This document shows positions 1 to 8,770 of a stretch of 64,000 bases of DNA, in pieces. The translations under genes and the position numbers were made by a program. The DNA is taken from positions 186,001-250,000 of the forward strand of contig QJPP01002942.1 in NCBI GenBank assembly GCA_003996215.1, in the 5' to 3' direction. The notes under the pieces were generated by a model that saw only the letters and a program-made list of their open reading frames with translations, had not been told where the DNA came from and searched no databases. This DNA comes from Jaltomata sinuosa. Lineage: Eukaryota > Streptophyta > Magnoliopsida > Solanales > Solanaceae. The number at the start of each line of letters is the position of its first letter. Position 1 is the stretch's first letter.

Positions 1-22
1 AGCCCAATTTTGGGTCGTGACA
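1..22. repeat. Tip of a truncated LTR
   Basis: The first 22 bases end in GGGTCGTGACA. Read on the other strand this is TGTCACGACCC, the same terminus that begins the LTRs at 48512 and, with decay, at 32516 and 56690. I take it as the edge of a Ty3/gypsy LTR that continues left of the window. Positions 23-52 are a 30-bp spacer with nothing recognisable. Orientation cannot be decided from so little. Confidence 0.5.
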
Positions 23-52
23 GTTTTGGAGCTGGAGTTTGGAGTGAAGAAG

Positions 53-621
53 TGATAACGGAAAATACAACAAACAAGAAGAAACGAAGGAAAAGATATG
101 AGAATTAATAACTAGGAATTGAAATTATGGGCAACAAGGGGCTAAAACCCTCACCTCCCAATTGATTCCAACAACTAGATATTAATTCAACTCAACTAAT
201 CAAGGAAACCTAAATGAAATCCACAAGTGGGAGACCTTCGATTAATTAAGTAAAGAAGTTAAACTAACAATCAAGAAAGTCACCCTAATCACTCACTAAT
301 TCCTTAAGGGAATTACACTAAGCCTTACACTAGCAACTACAAGTTTAGAGTATCAATCTTTAATATGCAAAAACTAGTCTTCCAAAATGAAGAAAAGCTA
401 CTACTTATACTAGGGAATAAGAAGACACTAGCTATTACAGTTTTGCCCTTAATGAAGTAAGGGCCTTGTTTGGTTGCCTTCTTTTGGGAATTCTTGAATT
501 CCTCCTTCCACCTCACTTTAATGGACCACCCTCACATTGTATGCTTTCCTTTTCATGAACATCATACGTGTCATCTATACCATCCATACTCGTGTCAACC
601 ATGCTATCTATGCTAGTATCA
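53..621 (-). repeat. Element A 3' LTR
   Basis: 569 bp. On the minus strand it starts TGATACTAGCAT and ends CCGTTATCA, so TGATA is mirrored by TATCA as in B and C. A TATAAG box (414-419, minus) lies in TAGTATAAGTAGTAG, which B's LTRs keep almost unchanged. The first three bases of the LTR (TGA) are also the stop codon of the long ORF. Confidence 0.8.
414..419 (-). promoter_or_regulatory. TATA box in element A LTR
   Basis: TATAAG on the minus strand, inside a 15-bp context conserved in both LTRs of element B (TATAAG at 10182 and 14797). Conservation at the same place in three LTRs supports a core promoter. No transcript evidence is available. Confidence 0.5.
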
Positions 622-3600
622 TTCTCCCCTTCTTGAAAATGATTCGTCCTCGAATCCAAACCTTAAAGATACATGAGAGGACAACAACCAAAACATCCTC
701 AAAGCATGAGGGTTAGTACAAGGGTTAGCAACAATATCACCATGCCAAGGGGGCACAAATTTGAGATATAACCAAATATCCTTTTCTTCCAATAAAAATA
801 ACTCATCGTACAAGGTGCAAAGGTTTTGGTTATGATAAACATCAAGAGACAAGGCAAACACAAAGGTCTTTGTGGCATCAAGTATCATATCTAACTTTGG
901 AGCCATAAGACACAATTGTTTCATTATCTCACAAGTAGGCCACACCAAAAGTGGTGCACTCACCCATAAGGGTTCATTCGGGTCAAAAAAGTAAAAGACC
1001 CACATATCCTTACCTCCATACAAAATAAATCTCACACCACTACGGGTATCATCATAAGCAAAAAGGTAGTAGAGAAAGGTGTTAAGCTCACTATTCTCAT
1101 CTAGGGCATGCCAAACGATAAGGACACTGATAGATAAGAAGAGACATTTTAAGCGCAAAACAATCCTCTCTATAAGACAACTTTCCAAAGGAAGAAAGTG
1201 CACCAACAAAGCCATGCTACTAGAATAGTCGAGGGATTTATTAGGAGTCAAATCACTCCATGCCAAATAATACTCCCAAGGATTTGGGGTCCCTCCTATC
1301 ATAGAACCAAACATGCTTCCAAAAGTTCCATTTGAAACTTCAACTTGTCCAACCCTATGAAGGTGACAAGGAGCTTTCAATATCCATGGACTCTCCCAAA
1401 AATAAATAAGCAACTTAGCATCCACTCGAGGGTTCTCAATTGCAAATACACACTTTAAGAAAAGAATGTTAACAAGATGGCATTCACAATTTGGAACATA
1501 AGAGGATGAGATTAAGCATTTCAAGTACACTTCATTATTATTCCTCAAACAAACTCCCACAAAGAATGGATAAACAAATGGAGTCATGCTTTTAAGAATC
1601 CATCCTAACACCTCAACTTGTCTAACCACATAAGTGTGACAAGGAGTAGAATACATAAATCGGGCATCACGAATGCACCATGGATTCTTTCCCAAACAAT
1701 AACTATGGTTGGCATTCAAAACATGAAACACACATAACTTAAGCATATCCAAAACCAACCATGAATACATTGGAGCTATATCATCACTCTCATGGTAGGG
1801 TATGAGGTCATACAATTTCCAAAACCTACCTACCATAGGAAAAGTGTCATCATGACTCCAAGGATTGCTTGGAATAAGAGGGGAAGGGTACATACCTTGA
1901 AGACGGGCTTTTGAGTCTGCATTCTTGTGCACCACACTTGGTTTCCCAAAGCTTTCCCTCCAATGCATCATTTTGGACCCATAGACTTGGTCTTTGTGTT
2001 TCTTCTTAAGAGTTGACTTTCTAGGTAGCTCTATTATTAGGCCTTCAACCCTTTGTTCATGAGGGACTTTGTTCGGATCCTCCTTTAGAAATATTTGTCC
2101 ATGAACCTGCAAAAGAGAAGGGATGGTACTAGGCAAAATGCTAGCACCATGGTTAGTAGATAACAGGGGATTGGTATTGGCAAGTCCCAAAATTAAGTGC
2201 TCCTTGTGCACCTCTTTTAAGTCACTTCTTGGCTCATCAATCTCATACAACTTTCCTTCTTGAGCCAATTCTTTCTTCTCCTTTTCAAGTTCTTCTCTCT
2301 TAAGTACTTTCTGAAGCTCCCTCATTATCTTGTAGTCCTCACTCACTTGATAGGGTGTTAAAGGTACAAGAATGTGCCTTCGTCCTCCAAATACAAATGA
2401 GTATTTATTGGACTCCACTTGATATCGAACATCCCTACCGGCTAGCCAAGGTCTACCAAACAACATATGACAAGATTGAATGGGCAAAACATCACATAAC
2501 ACCTCATCTCGATACTTGCCAATGCTAAAATTCACGACCACTTGTTTGGTTACCTCTACTTCATAATTCTCAATGAGACATTGAAGTGTGTATGGCTTGG
2601 GGTGTCTTTGTGTAGGAAGCTTCATTCTATCAACCATAGTGCAACTCACCACATTAGTACTACTCCTACCATCAATGACCAAGGAACATACCCAATCCAT
2701 CATCTTGAACCTTGCATGAAATAGGTTCACACTTTGATCAAGTTCCTCTTTAGAAAGATCCCCCATGATTCTCTTTAGATCACAAGAAGAGTTCAAATCC
2801 TTCTCCAATTTCTCATCAACAACATTTGAGGTTGCTTCATCATGCCTAACCTTAGGTTCATCACAACCATTCCCAACCTCATACTCTATCACATTTTTAG
2901 CACAAGGTTCATCACACAAGATAACATTTGACCTCTTTTGTGGACAATTTCTAGCAATATGTCCTTCACCTTGACACTTATAACATCGACTGATAGAAGG
3001 AGAAGAAGATTGAGGTATATCATGATTACCTCCATAGACTTGGTCTTCCCCTTTTGTGTTGTAGTTAGCTTGAATAGCTTGACTACCATCTTGGAACATT
3101 GGAAGACTCGCCATGTTGTCACCCATCCCATGATTTGGAACATCTTGACCACCATATCGATCACTTCGATCTTCACACCTTCCTCCTTCATTCCTATACC
3201 TATCTCCACTATCACATTTTCCTTGACATCTCATGATGCCTTGGTTCATACCAAAGCCTTCGGGTCTTTCCCACCATTCATTCGGGATAACCTCTTCACA
3301 CATTTCATCATAAAGAGGGTTTTGATAATAGATATCTTGGTAGGGTACTTGTGGGTAGTGTTGTTGGGTTGGAACATAAGGTACATGCAAAGATGCATGT
3401 GATATATTTTGTGGAGGTGCTTGGCTTCTATCTTGGTTTTCCACAAAAGGACTCCTTTGTGGTGGATGATATGGTTGTGTATTTGGATGTGGGGTGACTT
3501 GCCTATCATAGCTTGGGTTCATTCGGAATGAAGTTTGAGGGTAGGATTGGTTCCAATTTGGTTGGGGGTAGTATAGGTTGAATTCTTGACCCGAGGTCCT

Positions 3601-3810
3601 TCTTGTTTCTTCACTTTGACTTGTCATAAGGAACCTCCTTTCATTCATACTATCCATCCTTTTTACCCTTTCCTCTATACCTCCAAACCTCCCATTTGTT
3701 TCAACCACCCTTTCATTCATATTGGTCACCCTCCTTGACACATTGAAATTCGTCCCCATGTTGTTCACCAAGCTCCTTCCTCCATGGTTATAAGGAAAAT
3801 GATTAGACAT
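619..3810 (-). CDS. Element A polyprotein: zinc-knuckle gag-like, protease-like, decayed integrase, conserved C-terminus
   Basis: 1,063 codons with no stop, the longest ORF of the window. Residues 1-270 are rich in N, Q, P, Y and R. About residue 275 there is a CCHC knuckle, CYKCQGEGHIARNC, as in nucleocapsid proteins. About 365-490 is a retropepsin-like region with IDGRSSTN in place of the usual D-S/T-G, then FGRPWLAGRD. About 500-540 is a Lys/Glu-rich, probably helical stretch. Two decayed pieces resembling the integrase stretch around the catalytic Glu follow, PCHTYVVRQVEV near 720 and PCHLHRVGQVEV near 812. The last 150 residues (from NTFLYYLFAYDD) match element B closely. No reverse transcriptase or RNase H. 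The ATG at 3808-3810 follows a splice-acceptor-like TTTTTGTAGGTA. The stop codon is the first three bases of the LTR. Retroelement origin is certain; activity of any domain is doubtful. Confidence 0.85.
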   Translation of the reverse strand: MSNHFPYNHGGRSLVNNMGTNFNVSRRVTNMNERVVETNGRFGGIEERVKRMDSMNERRFLMTSQSEETRRTSGQEFNLYYPQPNWNQSYPQTSFRMNPSYDRQVTPHPNTQPYHPPQRSPFVENQDRSQAPPQNISHASLHVPYVPTQQHYPQVPYQDIYYQNPLYDEMCEEVIPNEWWERPEGFGMNQGIMRCQGKCDSGDRYRNEGGRCEDRSDRYGGQDVPNHGMGDNMASLPMFQDGSQAIQANYNTKGEDQVYGGNHDIPQSSSPSISRCYKCQGEGHIARNCPQKRSNVILCDEPCAKNVIEYEVGNGCDEPKVRHDEATSNVVDEKLEKDLNSSCDLKRIMGDLSKEELDQSVNLFHARFKMMDWVCSLVIDGRSSTNVVSCTMVDRMKLPTQRHPKPYTLQCLIENYEVEVTKQVVVNFSIGKYRDEVLCDVLPIQSCHMLFGRPWLAGRDVRYQVESNKYSFVFGGRRHILVPLTPYQVSEDYKIMRELQKVLKREELEKEKKELAQEGKLYEIDEPRSDLKEVHKEHLILGLANTNPLLSTNHGASILPSTIPSLLQVHGQIFLKEDPNKVPHEQRVEGLIIELPRKSTLKKKHKDQVYGSKMMHWRESFGKPSVVHKNADSKARLQGMYPSPLIPSNPWSHDDTFPMVGRFWKLYDLIPYHESDDIAPMYSWLVLDMLKLCVFHVLNANHSYCLGKNPWCIRDARFMYSTPCHTYVVRQVEVLGWILKSMTPFVYPFFVGVCLRNNNEVYLKCLISSSYVPNCECHLVNILFLKCVFAIENPRVDAKLLIYFWESPWILKAPCHLHRVGQVEVSNGTFGSMFGSMIGGTPNPWEYYLAWSDLTPNKSLDYSSSMALLVHFLPLESCLIERIVLRLKCLFLSISVLIVWHALDENSELNTFLYYLFAYDDTRSGVRFILYGGKDMWVFYFFDPNEPLWVSAPLLVWPTCEIMKQLCLMAPKLDMILDATKTFVFALSLDVYHNQNLCTLYDELFLLEEKDIWLYLKFVPPWHGDIVANPCTNPHALRMFWLLSSHVSLRFGFEDESFSRRGE
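622..634 (-). other. Element A polypurine tract
   Basis: Purine run AAGAAGGGGAGAA on the minus strand directly before the LTR start TGATA. In known LTR elements this is where plus-strand DNA synthesis is primed. C has the same tract at its 3' LTR (8764-8776). Confidence 0.75.
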
Positions 3811-4217
3811 TGTACCTACAAAAACTCAACAAACAATATTAGTAGAAAAAAAAAGCCTCACATCACTCGTATGTAAACTCTCAACTCATCTTCTATGGCG
3901 TCGTCTCAAAATTGTTAGTGAACTAGCTCCACTCAATCAACTCAAGGTCACCTATCCTTTGTGGAGGAGTAGATTCTTGTGACTCTTGAAAGAAGGACGA
4001 CTTGAAAGACTCTAAACGGACTTGAATCAAGAAATTAATCAACGAAACAAAACAAGAAAAGAAGAAGGAAGAAGCACGAAAGAATTCGGACTCAAGAATT
4101 AAGTAACAAAAGTAGGAGAAACCACTTGTTGTTGCTTAATTTGGAGAATCAAAGAGATGATTTGATGTTTAAAAACTAGTTAACAAGTAATTAAAGATGT
4201 TAATTAGTTGTTAAATA
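3811..4217 (-). other. Element A 5' leader, truncated
   Basis: Non-coding. It aligns with the distal half of element B's leader (about 11250-11674): shared features are AACAACTAATTAACATC, the TTCAAGTC/GAGTC region and TGATGTGAGGCTTTTT. It ends in a T-rich tract and TTTTTGTAGGTAC just before the ATG, which looks like a 3' splice site. Confidence 0.65.
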
Positions 4218-5070
4218 TTACTCTCTCCCTCCGTGAGTATATCTCCCTCTCTGGATCTCTCCCCTATTCTCTCGTGCCTAATTTCTCTATCTCTATCCTC
4301 TATTCTCTTTCTGCCTCTTTTTTTTCAATCTCTTCTATCTCCCCTAGTTCTCCTTGTGCCTCATTTTTTAATCTCTTTTATCTCCCCTCTAGTTCTCCTA
4401 ATCTCTCTTTCTCCATCCTCTTTGTGTTGCATCTATATTTTTTTGTGTGCGTATGTGTTTGTATTTTTGTCTCTAATATTGTTCTCCTTTTTTATGATGC
4501 GTGTTATATATATATATATATATATATATTTAATATGTGTGTGTATTAGTGGTGAGTTGTGTATCCGTATGTGGTGTGTGTGTTATGTAGTGTACTGTGT
4601 TATGTGTGTGAGGATGTAGGTAGATTAATGGGGAAAGTGGGGGAGTGGCAGGTGGGTTTTTGGGTAGTTTAGAGAATGAAATCTTATTTTGTTTCTTTTT
4701 TTTTGGTAGTTTAAAGATATAAATAAAATACAATCATAAAAATATTAGTCTATTATTTTAGACTAACATAAATATAAGACAAGTTAAATATCTAGACTAA
4801 AAATTGTAATGAAGAACATATTAAAATTACTAACTTATTTATTAAAATTTAAATTAAAAGAAAACATATTTTTTGGAAATTTTCTTTTCTTTTGAAAAGT
4901 AAAAACAAAACTTATCCTAAAATGTGACTCTATTTTTGGATTTTCAAACTCTTTAAATATAAACCTACTAAAAATGAAATAAAAACTAAAATAAAAATTA
5001 GATTTAAAATAAATATTTAAAGTTAAAAATGGGTTAAAACTCGGGAAGGGTCAAAAATCATGTGTCTACA
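4218..5070 (-). repeat. LTR-like low-complexity block at a rearrangement junction
   Basis: Pyrimidine-rich at 4218-4445, then (TA)n, a TG-rich stretch to about 4620, and A/T-rich sequence to 5030. The right edge reads GTGTCTACA, so on the minus strand it begins TGTAGACACATGA, a plausible LTR start. The left edge is unclear (4209 or 4218), and no 5-bp duplication flanks the block. Left of it is element A's leader; right of it is the middle of E1's integrase. I read it as an LTR remnant at a deletion or recombination breakpoint. No gene is seen. Confidence 0.4.
4505..4529. repeat. (TA)n microsatellite
   Basis: About 12 perfect TA units followed by a TG-rich stretch. Confidence 0.95.
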
Positions 5071-7039
5071 ATAACTCTTCTGCCTACTCTGGGTAGTATA
5101 AAGCCTCTCCTAAATGACTTGAACTTTATCCATAGAATCCCGCAGCAAGTCAGTACCGCACGGTCTAACCTCGAAGGTATTAAATCAACCTACCAGAGAC
5201 CTGCACCGCCTACCATATAATGCCTCAAACAGAGCCATCTGAATACTGAAGTGGTAGCTATTATTATACGCAAACTTTGCCAAGTCTAAGAACTGGTCCT
5301 ACTAACCTCCGAAATCAATAACACAAACCCGCAATATATCCTCCAAAACCTGAATAGTATGCTCAGACTGGCAATCAATCTACAGGTGAAAAGTAGTGCT
5401 AAGCTCGACTCAGGTACCCAACTCCCTCTTAATAGACCTCCAAAAATACGAAGTAAATTGAGTACCACAATCAGAAATGATAGAAACCGGCACCCCATGC
5501 AAACGGACAATCTCACAGATGTAAATCTGAGTCAACATCTCTGAACTGTAAGAAGTCTAAACTGATAGAAAGTGAGTAGACTTTGTCAACCTATCCATGA
5601 TGACCTGAATAGAATCAAATCGTACGTGGCAAGCCTACCATAAAGTCCATAGCTATCCGCTCCTATTTCCACTAAGGAATGGGTAGCCGCTGAGTCAAAC
5701 CACCTAGTCTCTAGTGCTCGTACTTCACCTGCTAACAGTTCAAGCACCTAGACACAAAATCTGAGATATCTCACTTCATTACACACCACCAGTAGTGTTG
5801 TCTCAAATCATAATACATCTTAGCTACCCCAGGATGAATAGAATACCTAGAACAATGAGCCTCCTACAAGATCAACCTGACCAAAGCAGCAACTCTGGGA
5901 AAGCAAATACAACCCTCAATCCACAGAACACCCTCCAAATCCAAGACCGCTTTCCTAGCCTCGCCACTCAAAACCTTATTATAAATGATCCTTAACCTTG
6001 CATCATCAAACTGTTATGCCCGAATCTGCTCTAACAATGATGATCAAGCCTCAACACATGTAAAAATGTGGCCAGGCTCAGAAATGTAAAGTTTAACCAA
6101 CCTATTAGCCAAGGGTTGTATGTCCGAAGATAAAGGTTCCTCCTCTACTGTAAAGTATGCCAAGCTACTATACTCGCTACCTTTCGGCTCAAGGCATTTG
6201 CTACCACATTTGCCTTGCCTAGTGATAGAGAATACAGATATCATAGTCCTTCACTAACTCCAACCACGTGCGCTGCCTCAAATTTATATCCTTCTGGCTA
6301 ATGATATACTGAAGACTATGGTGGTTAGTAAAGATCATACAATGCACACCATACAGACAGTGCTCCTAAATCTTCAACGTGAAGACTATTGTTGCTAACT
6401 CCAAGTCATGGTGGGGTAGTTCCTCTCATGAACCTTCAGCTGTCTGGAAGCATAAGCAATAACTTGGACATGTTGCATCAGTACACAACCCAAACCAACT
6501 CTTGTAGCATCACAGTAGACCATAAACTACTAACCATCAAACAAAAAAGTAAGAATCAAAGCTGAAGTTAATGAGGTTTTGGTTTTAGAAAGCTCACCTC
6601 ATACTCGTCAGACCACTGGAAAGGGATATTCTTCTGAGTTAATCTATTCAATAGAGCTTATATAGAAGAAAATCCCTCCACAAACCATCTATAGTAACCT
6701 GCCAACCCAACAAAACTGCAAACCTTGGTAGGAGAAGTAGGCCTAGCGCAATAACGAATTGCCATAATTTTTAGTGGATCAACCATAATCTCATCCTTGG
6801 ACAACACATGCCCCAAGAATACCAGAGACCCAAGCCAATACTCACACTTAGTGAATTTGGCGTACAACTTCTGATCTTGCAAGGTTTGAAGCACAACTCT
6901 CAAATGTTGCTCATGTTGCTCCCTACTCCTTTAGTAAACCATCATAATGTTATTGATAAACACAATACTGAAGGAATCCAGGTAGGCTCCGAACACACAG
7001 TTTATCAACTCCATAAAGGTTTTTAGGGCATTGGTCAAC
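5071..7039 (-). pseudogene. E1 pol, distal part: reverse transcriptase C-terminal half, RNase H, integrase
   Basis: Minus-strand reading from 7039. The active-site region reads FINNIMMVY where a functional enzyme has two aspartates, so both are now Asn. LVFLGHVLSKD and GLAGYYRWFVEGFSS follow (about 6830-6660), then RNase H remnants (6650-6050), then an integrase core with IVRLHGVPVSIISDCGTQF (about 5515-5445). YNNSYHFSIQMA and FEALYGRRCRS lie at about 5285-5215. Numerous stops and frameshifts occur. The sequence breaks at 5071 just after the integrase tail that E7 continues at about 60620. The match to E7 pol makes the identity secure. Confidence 0.85.
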
Positions 7040-8061
7040 TGATGACGTTCAAAAATACTCTGCCGTAGGAGGTGGTAACGATCGCCATACAAAAATAAAT
7101 AAATATACCCAATGGATGGTCAGGGTCGTATCCACGAGGAATAGAGTGATAGTTCGCTAAGAAATAATCGAATAGTAATCACAAAGGTGAGTCAATATTC
7201 AAACAACCAAAGTAAAAGTTGGAGGAAAAAGGAATGGGAATTAGCGTATCAATTTCAACATAATATTAATGAAAACATGATTTTTTAATGAATGAGAAGA
7301 ACAACTAGGGTTATGCTTCTGATGGGATTCTTAAATGGGTTAAGGACTTGATTAATTATGCAAATAAAAGATACGGGTAGCATTGGTTTGGGCTATATTT
7401 GGTAGTCTCTCAACCCTCCAAATATATATACTATAGCCTTTGCCCAAGCACCATAGCTATTACTTTCAACCAACCAATTCAAAGCTTGGGGAAATCACAC
7501 TATTTTTAGCTTAGATTCTTAGATGAAACTTTCCTTCGATTAAGCTATTTCTAGCCTCAATCTAAGGTGGAAATCCCAAATTCCCATTATTGAATTCCTA
7601 TCCAAATTATGAACTTCTCTTTCAAGCAAGAACACAATTAAGTAAATTCAATTTATATTTGCAACTATCAATTTTATGATTAAAATATGAAGAATTCAAT
7701 AGACCCATACTAATTCATCAATAATAAGAACAATTAATCAATACCCACATTCAAATTCAAATACCCATCATGCACATAACCCTAGACAAGGAAATTAGTT
7801 GCTCATATTATTGAATTAAGAATATATACCAATTAGGTTATCCATAATTCCATTCATATTCAAAGCTAAACTCCAAATCCAAGCTCAAATCCTTACAAAA
7901 GTGGTGATTATAATTGGAGAAGATGAAGAGAGAAGAGTGTACTCTCAATATCTTCCTTTGGAAAAGCAAAATATTCTATATCAGCTACACACCCAAAAAT
8001 GGATTTTAGAAACTTCTCAATGCGTCACATGGCTTTGGACAACGTTACCCCTTGGGGGTGG
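7040..8061 (-). repeat. E3 3' LTR, first segment
   Basis: Aligns with 27773-28802 of the right LTR. Both begin TGACGTTCAAAAATACTC within the first bases and share the GTCGTATCCACG region. Interrupted at 8062 by element C, whose duplicated target GGTGG is 8057-8061. The right LTR shows the unoccupied site at 28798-28802. Confidence 0.85.
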
Positions 8062-8763
8062 TGATAAGATCCCAATCGAAGTTACTAATTGAAATCTTTC
8101 AAATATGAGGAAATTAAAGATAGATGAGAAGTGAAGAAAGAAAGGCTTAAATGAATCCACAAATAAACTAAGGGAGAAGAGACTTTGAATTTTGAAAATA
8201 AACAACTCAATTGAATCCACAAATGAGCAATCTCAAGTGAAAATCAAGGTAAAGGATTTTTATATCAATAATGGGAATCCACTCAAACTACACTAAGCTA
8301 AAAAGCTACACTCTCAAAGAGTTCTTCAAATCTCAATTCAACATAATCTAAGGAATGAAAATAGATAAGGCATGTATTTATAGTATGCTTTACAAACATA
8401 GCCCAAAAGTGGCTATTTAAAATAAGGCCCAAAAGTGACCTTGGAAGACTACATAGGTCGCACATCATGTGCGAAGCTTGGTGCATTTTGCACCATCCAT
8501 TGTGCTGGTCACACATGGCTTCGCATAGCTCTAGCAACAACCATCTTCGTGTTGTCTTCTCCCTCTTGCTTCCAAGCAATTATCCAAATGTGGAATTGCT
8601 TCAATTAGAGTGTAATGAGTCTCTTACAAGATCCCTTTTGTGCTCCAAGGGTGAGTGTGGCTTGGATCCTCTAGTCTAGACCTTGAAGTATAAGTCTAGC
8701 ATGAATGATTTCAGGAGATATCGTATCATTCTCGCATGAATGCTTTCAGGAGATATCGTATCA
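8062..8763 (-). repeat. Element C 3' LTR
   Basis: 702 bp, matching 18619-19336. On the minus strand it starts TGATACGATATC and ends in TTATCA. A 35-bp tandem duplication spans its start, so the true edge could be 8728 or 8763. It has a TATAAAT box at 8382-8376 and a TCGCA/TGCGA-rich block at about 8456-8530, just upstream on the minus strand. Confidence 0.85.
8376..8382 (-). promoter_or_regulatory. TATA box in element C 3' LTR
   Basis: TATAAAT on the minus strand. The same box stands at 18982-18988 in the other LTR of C. The TCGCA/TGCGA block lies about 75-150 bp upstream in both. Confidence 0.5.
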
Positions 8764-8770
8764 TTCTCCC
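8701..8770. repeat. 35-bp tandem duplication across the LTR/polypurine junction of C
   Basis: 8701-8735 and 8736-8770 differ at two positions. Each unit contains a full LTR edge (GATATCGTATCA) and the first bases of the polypurine tract. The other LTR of C has one unit only. Confidence 0.85.

Larger units (their letters stand above)
53..4217 (-). mobile_element. Element A: non-autonomous Ty3/gypsy-like LTR retrotransposon, 5' truncated
   Basis: Reading on the minus strand: a leader (4217-3811), one long ORF (3810-619), a polypurine tract (634-622) and a 3' LTR (621-53). The LTR and leader align by eye with those of element B: the LTR starts TGATACTAGCAT in both, and the leader part GAGTTGAGAGTTT...TGATGTGAGGC is shared. 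The 5' LTR, primer site and upstream leader are missing. The relationship to B stops near 4214, where unrelated pyrimidine-rich sequence begins. No reverse transcriptase or RNase H can be seen, so the element would have needed enzymes from another element. The target duplication cannot be tested because one end is lost. Confidence 0.85.

Noticed and set aside
2938..3402. 154-codon plus-strand ORF
   Set aside because: Antisense shadow of element A's polyprotein, whose frame includes the zinc knuckle.
4208..4619. Two overlapping plus-strand ORFs of 113 and 128 codons, with signal-peptide-like Leu/Ser runs
   Set aside because: They are translations of a CT-rich and (TA)n/(TG)n tract; no motif, no conserved start, and both frames are open for compositional reasons.
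4218..5070. The block as element A's own 5' LTR
   Set aside because: It shows no resemblance to A's 3' LTR (53-621), lacks the TGATA/TATCA ends and the conserved TATAAG context, and no primer site lies between it and A's leader.
5071..7039. Endogenous pararetrovirus as source of the reverse transcriptase
   Set aside because: Integrase follows RNase H, and E7 and E0 of the same type end in a chromodomain-like tail and LTRs. That is Ty3/gypsy organisation, not a pararetrovirus.
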